A stretch of 54,592 nt of DNA from Alphaproteobacteria bacterium (lineage in GTDB: Bacteria > Pseudomonadota > Alphaproteobacteria > UBA6615), in the NCBI GenBank assembly GCA_028279245.1, contig JANQOE010000024.1:1-54592 (forward strand), read 5' to 3'. A model generated the notes under the pieces. It did not search any database and had not been told where the DNA came from. It was given only the letters and a program-made list of their open reading frames with translations. Of the stretch, positions 23,277-31,406 are shown piece after piece. The translations under genes and the position numbers were made by a program. How positions within the stretch are numbered: position 1 is the stretch's first letter; the number at the start of each line of letters is the position of its first letter.

Positions 23277-24425
23277 CTACGATTTTGGCTCCAAGCTGGC
23301 CCAATATCCGGACTTGTATTCGACCGGCAGGAAACGCTCATGGAACTCCGCGAACACTGCATCAGGGTCAAGGTCGGCAAACGCATCCGGATGCAGCCAT
23401 TTGGCAAAGACCTGCAGCGCAACGAAATGATACGGCGAGTTGTAGAACTGGTGCCAGATCCCATGGAACCTGCCATTCTTGACGGCCGCCGTCGTTGCGT
23501 ACGCCGTGCGGTCGGCCAGCCCCTTCAATTGATCGATTGCCGCGGCGCCGTCGGAATCCGCGCCTAGACTGACCGCCGTGTTGTCCGGATAGATCAGCGA
23601 CCAATTGGTCCCGGTCATGATTGCCACCTCCGGATCGGCCGACAGCACCTTCTCTGCGCTGATTGTCCCCGTCGCACCCGGCAACAGATCGGAACCGATA
23701 TTGATACCTCCGGCCCGCTCCACCAGTAGGCCGAGGCTTTCACGGCCCCAAGTCCGGCAGCACTCATCGCGCGTGCCCGCCGACCGCTCCACGAACACGG
23801 TCGGCTTTTCCTCGAAATCCTCAACCCGGCTGTAGACCTGGTTCATCGCGCCCAAATAGAAAGATACGACCTCTTGCGCTCGCTCTTCCTTGCCGAACAG
23901 CCGACCAAGCAGCAGCGTGCTGGGGATCGTATTTTCCAGCGGCCGCTCGCGAAAATCGATGAAAACAGCGGGAATCCCCGCTGCCTCGAGTTGTTCGAGC
24001 AGACCGGACTCGTTGGCGGGCTTAAGTGCGCCGAGATGTAGGACCACCAAGTCGGGATTGAGCGCCACGGCTTGCTCCGCGCTGAACCCGCCCGAGTTGG
24101 CGTTACCAAATATCGGTATGTCGGCGGCCGCTGGAAACTTGTCCAGATATTGGTTGTAGCCATTTAGGTCGGCCCGTTTCAGATCGTCACGCCACCCGAT
24201 GACGCGCTTGAAAGGATCTTCGGTATCCAGCGTGGCGACCACATACAGCTGGCGCCCCTCGCTGAGGATGACCCGCTCAACCGGCGCGTCGACGGTCAGC
24301 GTCCGGCCGGCGAGATCCGTGACCCGGATCGTCTCGGCTCCGGCACTGCCGCCCGTCGACATAAAGGAACAAAAGACCGCCGCAGCTCCGATGGCTGTTT
24401 TGACGCGGGTATGGATTGACATCAT
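23277..24425 (-). CDS. Siderophore/haem ABC transporter binding protein (FecB/FepB type)
   Basis: 382 aa from ATG 24425 (GGGAGA upstream), with a Sec signal peptide to about residue 29 (SAGA). The class III binding-protein fold is visible: TIRVTDLAGRTLTVDAPVERVIL, the paired lobes around SAEQAVALNPDLVVLHLG, and LLGRLFGKEERA with SAEKVLSADPEVAIMTG. These bind ferric siderophores, haem or cobalamin. No cognate FecCD permease or FecE ATPase gene is adjacent. It may serve the nearby unusual peptide-type ABC system or a transporter elsewhere. Two Fur-like sites lie in its divergent promoter. Confidence 0.9.
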   Translation of the reverse strand: MMSIHTRVKTAIGAAAVFCSFMSTGGSAGAETIRVTDLAGRTLTVDAPVERVILSEGRQLYVVATLDTEDPFKRVIGWRDDLKRADLNGYNQYLDKFPAAADIPIFGNANSGGFSAEQAVALNPDLVVLHLGALKPANESGLLEQLEAAGIPAVFIDFRERPLENTIPSTLLLGRLFGKEERAQEVVSFYLGAMNQVYSRVEDFEEKPTVFVERSAGTRDECCRTWGRESLGLLVERAGGINIGSDLLPGATGTISAEKVLSADPEVAIMTGTNWSLIYPDNTAVSLGADSDGAAAIDQLKGLADRTAYATTAAVKNGRFHGIWHQFYNSPYHFVALQVFAKWLHPDAFADLDPDAVFAEFHERFLPVEYKSGYWASLEPKS

Positions 24426-24449
24426 CGATCGTGTCTCCCTGAATGGTCC

Positions 24450-24468
24450 GCAATTGATAGTCATTCGC
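24450..24468 (-). promoter_or_regulatory. Fur-box-like site upstream of the FecB-type gene
   Basis: Read on the minus strand, GCGAATGACTATCAATTGC agrees with the classical 19-bp Fur box (GATAATGATAATCATTATC) at 12 positions by hand count. It lies 25 nt before the binding-protein start codon. This position would block its promoter when iron is plentiful. Confidence 0.45.
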
Positions 24469-24490
24469 ACACCTCTGATCAACGATGATT

Positions 24491-24511
24491 TGTGAATGCG
24501 ACGCATTTGCA
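24491..24511. promoter_or_regulatory. Copy A of the island's 21-bp inverted-repeat box
   Basis: TGTGAATGCG (24491-24500), A, CGCATTTGCA (24502-24511): the arms match at 8 of 10 positions. On the minus strand it begins TGCAAATGCG and shares 14 of 21 positions with both other copies (28846 and 29647). It lies 15 nt before the GATase-like gene start, between two divergent genes. Confidence 0.6.
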
Positions 24512-24525
24512 GTATGATCTGATCG

Positions 24526-25155
24526 ATGAAACAAAACTGTATTTTCCTGCACGCCACGTTCGGCGAGCCGCCGCTGATTTGGCGCCGTCTGGCCAAGGAA
24601 GGGCGAGCAATAACCGTCCCGCAGTACGAACTGTCGTCGGAACGATTGGCGCCCGCGGCGGCGTTGGTCGTCGGCATGCACGCCGACCAACGATTCCTGG
24701 CCGGCTGCCGGACCATGCTGGAGGCCTGGCTGGAGCGCGGGCGTACGCTCGTCATCAACGGCCACATTGCTCATCCCATGCTGCCGGAGTTGGGCCGGTT
24801 TGTGCCGCCTCAGGGAACCGGCATTGCTGCACTCCGGCTGACGAGACTGCGGGATCATCCCGTCTTTGAAGGTGTCCCTGTGCCCGCATTGCAAACGCGG
24901 CGGGGTGTCATGGGCTTCTACGGACGTGGGCACAATCCGATGCCCGCGAATGGCAGGGCGCTACATGGGATAGGGCCCGACGCGATGCCGGTCGATTGGG
25001 TTTACGAGCGTCCACAAGGTGGGCGCCTGTTTGTGCATGGCGGCAACGACCTTTGGGGCTCCTGCGAGGACCGCGCACTGAATGACCGTCTGCTGGCGCA
25101 GTTGGTTACCTGGGCAGTTGGCGTCGACACTCAACAACAAGGAGCCGCAGCATGA
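24526..25155 (+). CDS. GATase/ThuA-like protein A, function unknown
   Basis: 209 aa. I do not recognise a named family. The pattern of a short beta-strand start (NCIFLHATFG), a central strand-turn AALVVGMHADQRFLAG, then LEAWLERGRTLVINGH and a late GGRLFVHGGNDLWG strand-loop is that of class I glutamine amidotransferase-like or ThuA-like Rossmann folds. A nucleophilic elbow Cys is not seen, so amidotransferase chemistry is unlikely. The stop overlaps the next gene's ATG by 4 nt, and the two proteins look like distant relatives acting together. The promoter has Fur-like boxes. Confidence 0.6.
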   Translation: MKQNCIFLHATFGEPPLIWRRLAKEGRAITVPQYELSSERLAPAAALVVGMHADQRFLAGCRTMLEAWLERGRTLVINGHIAHPMLPELGRFVPPQGTGIAALRLTRLRDHPVFEGVPVPALQTRRGVMGFYGRGHNPMPANGRALHGIGPDAMPVDWVYERPQGGRLFVHGGNDLWGSCEDRALNDRLLAQLVTWAVGVDTQQQGAAA

Positions 25156-25820
25156 CAACACGGATTGCGGCTGTAGACGATGGAACCTATTACCATCATG
25201 AGTCCCTGAGTGGGGACAGGTTCGCGCCGTTCTTTGATGCCATAGTCTACGCGCCGGACCTGCGTGACTTCGACTTCGATAGTGTCGATATCCTCATTGT
25301 CACGTGCCGCACCAACGCCAGCCATCTGATCCCCTGCAAGGCCAAGTTCATGCAGTTTCTGCAAAGCGGCGGCACGGTTGCGGCGATGGGCGAGACCAAC
25401 CAGGCCCTATGGCTCCCGGCAATTCAATGGACCGCTTCCGAGACAAACTATTGGTGGTGGCGGGAGCCGGGTGGTGACCTGGGTCTTCGCGTCGCGGCGC
25501 CAAACCACAGCTTGTTCGAATACGTCACCCTCGATGACTGTACCTGGCACTATCACGGCTACTTCACACCGCCGCCTGGCGCTGAGTCGTTGGTTGAGGC
25601 GAGCGGTCACGGCTCGGTTCTGTACGAAGACAAGGTCACGACAAATGGGCGCATGATCGTGACCGCGCTCGATCCATTCTATCATCACGGAAGCCACTTC
25701 ATGCCGGCGACGACTGACTTTCTGTCCGGTTTCTTGCCTTGGCTGCAGGCGGGTGGCACGAGTCCACAGAGGCGTGGAAATCAGCAAACAAGCGGTCTCA
25801 ATACTCCCGTGCAGCAATGA
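25152..25820 (+). CDS. GATase/ThuA-like protein B, function unknown
   Basis: 222 aa. It resembles protein A in layout: VDILIVTCRTNASHLIPCKAKFMQFLQSGGTVAAMGE is a strand-helix-strand with Cys in the elbow position, and RMIVTALDPFYHHGSHFMPATTDFL is the late His-rich strand-loop. Aromatic clusters (NYWWWREPGG, TWHYHGYF) suggest a ligand pocket. Several His residues could bind metal. The gene is coupled at both ends by ATGA overlaps, upstream to protein A and downstream to the membrane methyltransferase-like gene, so the three form one operon. Function is not known to me. Confidence 0.6.
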   Translation: MTTRIAAVDDGTYYHHESLSGDRFAPFFDAIVYAPDLRDFDFDSVDILIVTCRTNASHLIPCKAKFMQFLQSGGTVAAMGETNQALWLPAIQWTASETNYWWWREPGGDLGLRVAAPNHSLFEYVTLDDCTWHYHGYFTPPPGAESLVEASGHGSVLYEDKVTTNGRMIVTALDPFYHHGSHFMPATTDFLSGFLPWLQAGGTSPQRRGNQQTSGLNTPVQQ

Positions 25821-26509
25821 GTACCGAAACCGCGCCAAGAAAACCGCTGGTCGCGCAGCTACCGGCGATGGTCATGTCGCTGATCGGGCTGGCTCTCACG
25901 GCCGCCGCCCTTTGGCGTTTGCCTGAGGCGTCGTGGGGTGAACGCATCTGGCTCGTCGCATATCTGGCCATGTTCGCTATCCGCCTGCCCTACACCCGGA
26001 AAACCCGGAGCAATGAGATCGAAGCCGACAAGAGCGACCCTGCGGATCGCGCGGCGTTGATGGCCGTGTTTCTGACGATGATGATCTTGCCGCTGGTCCA
26101 TCTTGGCAGTCCATTTCTCACCGTTGCCAACTTCGCCCTGCCGACCTGGGCGACCGTTGTCGGCGTGCTGCTGTTGCCCGGCTTTCTCTGGCTGTTTTGG
26201 CGGTCCCACGCGGATCTTGGACGCAACTGGAGCCCGGGGCTCGAGTTGCGTGAGGGACATACACTGGTGACCGCCGGCGTCTACGCGCGGATGCGGCATC
26301 CGATGTATACGGCAATCTGGTTGTTCGCCATCGCCCAGCCCTTGCTAATCCACAACTGGGTTTCCGGCCTGCTGGTCGTGCCGGCCTTTGCGGCGTTGTA
26401 CTTCCTTCGCGTACCAAAAGAAGAAGCGATGGTGCGGGAGCGCTTCGGGTCGGCCTATGACGAATACGCTGCCCGGACCGGGCGCATCTGGCCCTCCCGC
26501 CTCACATAG
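25817..26509 (+). CDS. Isoprenylcysteine carboxyl methyltransferase-like membrane protein
   Basis: 230 aa from the ATG at 25817 overlapping the previous stop. Five hydrophobic segments (about 12-32, 40-55, 80-100, 108-128, 165-190) surround the ICMT/PEMT signature LVTAGVYARMRHPMYTAIW (His and Arg of the AdoMet site), and the protein ends with RERFGSAYDEYAARTGRIWP, the cytosolic C-motif of the family. Bacterial homologues have unknown acceptors. Its tight coupling to the two GATase-like genes in an iron-regulated operon suggests it methylates a small molecule of that pathway, which is inference. Confidence 0.85.
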   Translation: MSTETAPRKPLVAQLPAMVMSLIGLALTAAALWRLPEASWGERIWLVAYLAMFAIRLPYTRKTRSNEIEADKSDPADRAALMAVFLTMMILPLVHLGSPFLTVANFALPTWATVVGVLLLPGFLWLFWRSHADLGRNWSPGLELREGHTLVTAGVYARMRHPMYTAIWLFAIAQPLLIHNWVSGLLVVPAFAALYFLRVPKEEAMVRERFGSAYDEYAARTGRIWPSRLT

Positions 26510-26525
26510 GCGCTACAGCGGGCTG

Positions 26526-26852
26526 TTAGTCAGCCCCGTCTCTCATCTCGAGCACCACCTCGAACCCTTCGAACTGAGGCCCACCTATATACATCCCTTT
26601 TGTTTTGCCGGCGTCCTTATGCGCCTCGCGAAACGCGTCCGAGCGTGTCCAGGCTTCGAAGTCGGCGCGGCTGCGCCAGATGGTGTGGCTGGCGTAGAGG
26701 ACCTGCTCGTCGGCTTCCGGGCCCTTCAGCAGATGGAACTCGACAAAACCCGGCAATCCCTTCAGCCGGCTGTCGCGGCCGCGCCAGGCGGTTTCGAACG
26801 CCTCCTCGCGTCCCTTGACCACACGAAAACGATTCATGGCGATGAACATCAC
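26526..26852 (-). CDS. Antibiotic-biosynthesis-monooxygenase fold, IsdG-like haem monooxygenase
   Basis: 108 aa, the size of IsdG-type enzymes. The ferredoxin-like ABM domain is complete and the IsdG catalytic set seems present: Asn at residue 7 (FIAMNRFRV), Trp in SHTIWRSRADFEAW, and His in FREAHKD. IsdG-like enzymes degrade haem without an ordinary haem-oxygenase fold and release iron in the cytoplasm. In this iron-linked block that role fits well. Other ABM proteins act as quinol or polyketide monooxygenases, so proof is lacking. It is convergent with the ICMT-like gene. Confidence 0.75.
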   Translation of the reverse strand: MMFIAMNRFRVVKGREEAFETAWRGRDSRLKGLPGFVEFHLLKGPEADEQVLYASHTIWRSRADFEAWTRSDAFREAHKDAGKTKGMYIGGPQFEGFEVVLEMRDGAD

Positions 26853-26888
26853 AGTCCCTTCAGTAAGCCTACGGCCTTATTGAGCGGG

Positions 26889-28070
26889 TCAAGGCGGTGG
26901 TTCGCCAAGAGCTACGCCAACCACGTTCGCCGTCGCCATACGCGTGAACGCGCCGCCGAGGCAAGCGTGAGATCCGTAGCCCAACGCTAGGTGACCCGCA
27001 GCGTTGCGGTTGACGCTAAAAGCGTCTGGGCCCGCAAACTTGGCCGGATCGCGGTTCGCAGCGCCAATTGCAAGTATCGCCCGATCGCCTGCCCGCAAGC
27101 GCCTGCCCTGCACCAGGACGTCTGCGGCAAGTCGCCGATGAACGAACACGGATGGTCCGTGGAAGCGCAACCCCTCTTCGACGGCCGCGCGGAGTTTGAT
27201 CGGGGTCGCCTCAACCGCACTCGTCTGCGGTTTGCCCGAAAACTCCGAGATCAGGCGATGCATGAGCGTCGGCAGGGAGTCCAAACAGTTCACTGCAATG
27301 GTCGTGAGTGTCTCCACAACGACCTCATCGTCCAGGTCGCCCCGGTTGACTTGCCGCTGCCACAGACGGCCGACCAGACCGTCTGGTTGCCTCGCCGGGT
27401 CATTGCAATAGCAGGCCTGGATACATCGGCGCAGCGTTTCATAGGCACGCATGGCATCGTTACTCTCCGCGCCTACCTTTGCACCGCGCCCGAAAATGGG
27501 ACGGACGAGTTGGCGATTCTGTGATCCGGTGATCTCAGGAAGACCGAGCAAGATCGCTGTCGCGCCAAGGCATATGTCGAACATCGCTTCTTGGTCCGAC
27601 GTGGTGCCGCAGACTGATCCACATTCGTTGAAACGGTGCCGAGCCAACCGCGCTATATGCGGCTCCATCGCACGCAGCGATGAGCGGCGGAGGAAGGGCT
27701 GAAACGCCGAACGAACAAGACTGTGACGGCTTCCCTCCATCGATCCGAGGGTCATGCCGGCGCGGATGGGACGGCGCAACTGCCGTCCAACGCAGGAAAA
27801 GACACTCGGACTTCTCAGCGCCGCGCTAACGTCTTCATATCGCGTCAGCAACCAACACCGATCATCGGACAACCAATGGCAAGGCGCCCTGGTCTGAAGC
27901 ATGCCTAGGGTCGGGAACAGATCGTTCAGAAGGATGGCGGACAAGCTGCTGACATGCGGACCGTGCGTTGGTGCCGCACCATTCCCGACAGCGGACGAAC
28001 TGCGGCTCAAACGTTGCCGTCCTTGCGCTTCTCGATTTGATGCTGATCTTCGATTAGCCCGACTTTCCAA
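26889..28070 (-). CDS. Cytochrome P450-like protein, degenerate and short at the C-terminus
   Basis: 393 aa. The haem loop LGYGSHACLGG has the Cys ligand, but Leu replaces the usual first Phe of FxxGxHxC. ExxR is seen as EEGLR. The I-helix acid-Thr pair that activates oxygen is missing (AVNCLDSLPTL in its place). The protein stops about 40 residues after the haem Cys is expected to end, at GVALGEPPP, so part of the last helix and sheet is lacking. The ATG lies 64 nt inside the siderophore-interacting gene, and true initiation may be later. It may be a non-oxygenase haem protein or a decaying gene. Confidence 0.75.
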   Translation of the reverse strand: MESRANRRSASNREAQGRQRLSRSSSAVGNGAAPTHGPHVSSLSAILLNDLFPTLGMLQTRAPCHWLSDDRCWLLTRYEDVSAALRSPSVFSCVGRQLRRPIRAGMTLGSMEGSRHSLVRSAFQPFLRRSSLRAMEPHIARLARHRFNECGSVCGTTSDQEAMFDICLGATAILLGLPEITGSQNRQLVRPIFGRGAKVGAESNDAMRAYETLRRCIQACYCNDPARQPDGLVGRLWQRQVNRGDLDDEVVVETLTTIAVNCLDSLPTLMHRLISEFSGKPQTSAVEATPIKLRAAVEEGLRFHGPSVFVHRRLAADVLVQGRRLRAGDRAILAIGAANRDPAKFAGPDAFSVNRNAAGHLALGYGSHACLGGAFTRMATANVVGVALGEPPP

Positions 28071-28825
28071 TATCCGGAGATGTAGCAGTCTTCGCGCGGT
28101 ACCTTCTTCTCGTATCGTAGATATTGGCGGAGCGCGCGAACCGCAGTCGACTCACCGGCGACGAACACGCTCACCCGGTCACGCCGCCAACTCATCTTCT
28201 TGATTGCGTTCAGCTGTTGCAGGCTGACCTGATGCGGGTCGTCGTTGATCAGCCAGACGACGGGCATACTGGGCGGCGCCTTAACATCGAGTTTGTCGGC
28301 CACACTCGCCACTTCGAAGAAGACCCGGCCCTCGGCATTCGCGGGAAGATCCTCAACCGCCGCCAAGGCTGCGGGTATCCCGCTCATATCCGCACAGATG
28401 AGAAACCAGTCGGCATCCTGGGCCACCAGCTTTCTCGCTGATGGTCCAGCTATTCCCAGGAAGTCGCCACGCCGGGCTTTCGCAGCCCAGGTGGCGGCCG
28501 GTCCACCGTCAGTGTGCTGGACGAAATCGACATCGAGTTCGTTCGTCGCGGCAGTATAGCGGCGCGCCGTAAAGGTGCGGGTCGTCGGCCTATTGCCGCT
28601 CTGCAGCGTGTCGCGGAGCTGCGACGCACTCCAGTCTTGCTCAGGTAGGAACAGCTTGATGTTCCCGCCGTTCCGGTCCTCGGGAAAATCCTCCAAGTCC
28701 GGTCCCGTGAAGGTGACGCGCCGCATATGCGGGCTCAGGTCGGTCACACGCAGGACCTCGCCGATACGATAGCGACGGGCCGCGGCCGACGGGTTCGGCA
28801 GATTGATTGTATCCGGCATCACCAT
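28007..28825 (-). CDS. Siderophore-interacting protein, ViuB/FAD-binding type
   Basis: 272 aa from ATG 28825. YRIGEVLRVTDLSPHMRRVTFTGPDL opens the FAD-binding domain, and the flavin motif RTFTARRY (about 92-99) is typical of SIP/ViuB. The NAD(P)H-binding half has WFLICADMSGIPAALAAVEDLP and ends with the family signature REDCYISGYWKVGL. These cytoplasmic reductases release iron from ferric siderophores. Divergent from the next genes, with box B between. It overlaps the P450-like gene by 64 nt. Confidence 0.93.
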   Translation of the reverse strand: MVMPDTINLPNPSAAARRYRIGEVLRVTDLSPHMRRVTFTGPDLEDFPEDRNGGNIKLFLPEQDWSASQLRDTLQSGNRPTTRTFTARRYTAATNELDVDFVQHTDGGPAATWAAKARRGDFLGIAGPSARKLVAQDADWFLICADMSGIPAALAAVEDLPANAEGRVFFEVASVADKLDVKAPPSMPVVWLINDDPHQVSLQQLNAIKKMSWRRDRVSVFVAGESTAVRALRQYLRYEKKVPREDCYISGYWKVGLIEDQHQIEKRKDGNV

Positions 28826-28845
28826 TTCCCGTTTCAAGGGCGTAT

Positions 28846-28866
28846 TGCAAGTGCGAACTATTCTCA
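28846..28866. promoter_or_regulatory. Copy B of the 21-bp Fur-like box
   Basis: Begins TGCAAGTGCG (28846-28855) and ends ACTATTCTCA (28857-28866). The inner 19 nt agree with the Fur-box consensus at 11 positions by hand count. It lies in the 67-nt gap between the divergent siderophore-interacting gene and the small ORF at 28893 and can serve both. Confidence 0.6.
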
Positions 28867-28892
28867 ATATTATGCCGGCATCCTGAGTTGTT

Positions 28893-29093
28893 GTGAAGAT
28901 GAAATACATGCTCGACCGGATGGAAGAACTCTGCCGCCGCCGCGACCAACTGGCCGCGGAGGCGGAACGACTGGTGAGGTTAGGCGCTCCATCCCCCGAC
29001 GGGCAGACCCAAGCGGAACTGCGGCAACTCGACCTGGAGATCACCGAACTCATGATCGGCCGGCACGTGCTGTTCGCCGCGCCGCGCTTCTAA
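28893..29093 (+). CDS. Small coiled-coil protein of unknown function
   Basis: 66 aa, highly charged. Residues 6-55 (RMEELCRRRDQLAAEAERLVRLG, then QAELRQLDLEITELMIG) read as an antiparallel helical hairpin or coiled coil, ending in hydrophobic VLFAAPRF. It could be an adaptor or a small regulator. It sits directly under Fur-like box B and 19 nt before the FmdE-like gene, so the two probably share a transcript. Confidence 0.6.
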   Translation: MKMKYMLDRMEELCRRRDQLAAEAERLVRLGAPSPDGQTQAELRQLDLEITELMIGRHVLFAAPRF

Positions 29094-29112
29094 CAAAGGC
29101 CACGGGGGAAAC

Positions 29113-29628
29113 TTGAACACCAACACGATCGATGTCCGCGAGAACGGCAAGCCGTTGTCCTACGGCTTCGCAGACCTCATGAAGTACCACGGACCGGGTT
29201 TCCCGGGCGGCGTGGCCCATGCCTATAAGGTAATGGAGCGGGCCTTCCCTCTCCTCGCGCCCGAAGGCGGCCTGGAGCGTCGCGAGATCGAGATCGACAC
29301 CAGCTTTCGTGGCCCCGGCGGCCGTGATGCGTTCGAGATGGTCACGCGCGTGGTCAGCCGCGAAAAGTACCATGTCGACCCCAGCCTGGGTGAGCGTTGG
29401 CTGGGCGACGGTCATCGCGAGCACTACTTCTTCCGACTGCGTTACCGGGAAAAGAGTGTGGATCTCATCATCCTGCCAGGCCACGTGCGTGACGAGTTCA
29501 TCACTCTTGGCATGAAAGCGGATCGCAGCGCGGACGAAGAGGCCCGGCTGACTGAACTCAAGCAAGAGATGGCGGACCGGCTTTTGGCTCTGAGAGCCGA
29601 GGAGGTCTACACGCTCGCCGACGGCTAG
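29113..29628 (+). CDS. FmdE-like domain protein
   Basis: 171 aa with TTG start after GGGGGAAAC. The core DLMKYHGPGFPGGVAHAYKVMERAF resembles the FmdE/FwdE motif (HGH-C-PG, then a helix), but Pro-Gly-Phe stands where FmdE has a Cys, so a metal centre of the FmdE kind would be incomplete. ERREIEIDTSFRGPGGRDAFEMVTRV follows as the second conserved strand pair. FmdE domains bind zinc or tetrapyrrole-like cofactors in various oxidoreductases. Its role beside iron-uptake genes is unknown. The peptide-type ABC genes start 60 nt downstream. Confidence 0.55.
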   Translation: MNTNTIDVRENGKPLSYGFADLMKYHGPGFPGGVAHAYKVMERAFPLLAPEGGLERREIEIDTSFRGPGGRDAFEMVTRVVSREKYHVDPSLGERWLGDGHREHYFFRLRYREKSVDLIILPGHVRDEFITLGMKADRSADEEARLTELKQEMADRLLALRAEEVYTLADG

Positions 29629-29646
29629 GTTTTTTTGGCGAGATTG

Positions 29647-29667
29647 TGCAAATGCGACGTACTCGCA
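29647..29667. promoter_or_regulatory. Copy C of the 21-bp Fur-like box
   Basis: Begins TGCAAATGCG (29647-29656), then A, then CGTACTCGCA (29658-29667). The arms agree at 7 of 10 positions and the first ten bases equal copy A on its minus strand. It lies 20 nt before the peptide-type binding-protein start, which argues against using the GTG at 29646 as start. Confidence 0.6.
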
Positions 29668-29687
29668 AACATAGGAAAAGAAGGAAG

Positions 29688-31400
29688 ATGACGGGAAGCA
29701 AACATAGAACGGTCGGTCTGCCGGGGCTGGCGTTGGCTACGGCATTCGCTTTGGTCGCGGCCGCGGGCACAGCCTGGGGTCAAGCGAATAACGCCGGGGA
29801 GTCCGGCAATCAGGTTCCGCCCGCGGAATTGCTGAGCGTGACCAACAATCAAGGTCCAACGACGGCGGAACACCTGAAGATCGGTATCTGGAGCAAGGCA
29901 GGTAACGTCACGACCTATACAGTCGGCAATTCTTGGAACGACTGGATGCTATGGCTTGTCTTCGACAAGCTGCGCGAACCGTCACCCTATGTCGGCGGTG
30001 GCGAAGAATGGCTCGCCACCTCGGTCACCCAGATTAGCGACGACGCCAGAACCTGGGAGATCAAGCTCCGCGACGGCGTAAAATGGCATGACGGGACCGA
30101 CTTCACTGCCGAAGACGTTGCATTCACCTTCGAGTACTACCGTGAAGGCCCAGCCAATCGCTGGACCCACCATGCGTCCGCCGTACCGCGGATCGAAGGC
30201 ATCGAGGTACTCGACCCCCTGACCGTGCGGCTGACCGCCGAGAAGCCGATGCCAAACTTCGACCGCATCACTGCTGCAGATTTGCCGATCATCCAGAAAG
30301 CGCAGTGGGAGAACGTCACCGAACCACGTTCGTTCACGGATCTTGGCATCGGTACGGGTCCTTACCGGATCGTCGACTACAAGGCCGATGAGTTCTACGT
30401 CTTCGAAGCCAATGAAGACTATTGGCGGGGTAAGCCACAGGTCGACAAGTTGACCCTGGTGATGATCAAGGATCCCCAAACCATGTTCACCGCGCTGAAG
30501 ACCGGCGAGATCGACGGCGCCGCGCGGAGCCTGCCGCCGGAGTTGGTGGAAGAGTGGTCTAAGGACCCGGATATCGAAATCGCCAAGGCCCCGAGTCTTT
30601 GGGGATCGTGGTTGGATATCAATCACAGCAGAGAGCCGTTCGATAACCGCGAACTGCGCCGGGCCGTCTCTTACGCCGTCAATCCGGAGCCAATGCTTGA
30701 GCGCATCATGCTCGGTTGGGGCAAGTCGGGCGTACATGGTTGGCCCCACGTCGATTCCTTTTGGACCCGGCCAAACATCAGTGCGCCATACGACCCGGAC
30801 AAGGCCGCCGGTATCCTGGATGCTGAAGGCTACGTGGATGCCAATGGCGACGGCTTCCGCGAGAACCCCGACGGGACCCCTCTCGACTGGTCTATCAAGG
30901 TCGCATCGAACCAACCATTGTTCGTCCGCGCCGCCGAAATGCTGACGACCCAATTCGAAGACATCGGTATCAAGACCCATATCGAAACCATCGATCCGGC
31001 GACGTTCGGTGGTTTGTGGAGTTCGCGTGAGTTTGACTTGCGGGTCGCAGACATCACCCCGCACGGCATTGCCGACCAGGACATGCTGATCATTCTCTAC
31101 AATGGCGACGTGCGGCGTGCGCTCAAGCAAGAGCCTGAGAAGGACGAAATCGTCCTGCGGTGGCGCGATACCGAAACCCGTCAGGAACGTCTGGAGGTCA
31201 GCTATGAACTCCAGGACTATCAGAACACCTACCCGGTGCGGGTGATGCTCTGGTACCCGGACGGCATTTTCGCCTACCGCTGGAAGTCCTATGACGACTA
31301 CGAATCCTCGTCGGGATACGGCATCTTCCACAAATACTCGTTCCTGCCACGCGAGGTGCGGGGCGACACCGTCGATCAGTTGGCGTCGACGCGGCAATAG
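29688..31400 (+). CDS. Peptide/nickel-type ABC transporter binding protein (SBP_bac_5)
   Basis: 570 aa from ATG 29688 with AAGGAAG upstream; GTG/ATG codons further up fall in box C. A Sec signal peptide (to about residue 32, AWGQ) precedes the class II (DppA/OppA/NikA) fold: EWLATSVTQISDDARTWEIKL, RDGVKWHDGTDFTAEDVAFTFEY and GTGPYRIVDYKADEF are diagnostic. CntA and YntA-type members take up metal-opine complexes or nickel. An iron-regulated setting makes metallophore uptake the better guess over peptides. A hairpin follows the gene. Confidence 0.9.
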   Translation: MTGSKHRTVGLPGLALATAFALVAAAGTAWGQANNAGESGNQVPPAELLSVTNNQGPTTAEHLKIGIWSKAGNVTTYTVGNSWNDWMLWLVFDKLREPSPYVGGGEEWLATSVTQISDDARTWEIKLRDGVKWHDGTDFTAEDVAFTFEYYREGPANRWTHHASAVPRIEGIEVLDPLTVRLTAEKPMPNFDRITAADLPIIQKAQWENVTEPRSFTDLGIGTGPYRIVDYKADEFYVFEANEDYWRGKPQVDKLTLVMIKDPQTMFTALKTGEIDGAARSLPPELVEEWSKDPDIEIAKAPSLWGSWLDINHSREPFDNRELRRAVSYAVNPEPMLERIMLGWGKSGVHGWPHVDSFWTRPNISAPYDPDKAAGILDAEGYVDANGDGFRENPDGTPLDWSIKVASNQPLFVRAAEMLTTQFEDIGIKTHIETIDPATFGGLWSSREFDLRVADITPHGIADQDMLIILYNGDVRRALKQEPEKDEIVLRWRDTETRQERLEVSYELQDYQNTYPVRVMLWYPDGIFAYRWKSYDDYESSSGYGIFHKYSFLPREVRGDTVDQLASTRQ

Positions 31401-31406
31401 GCCAGT

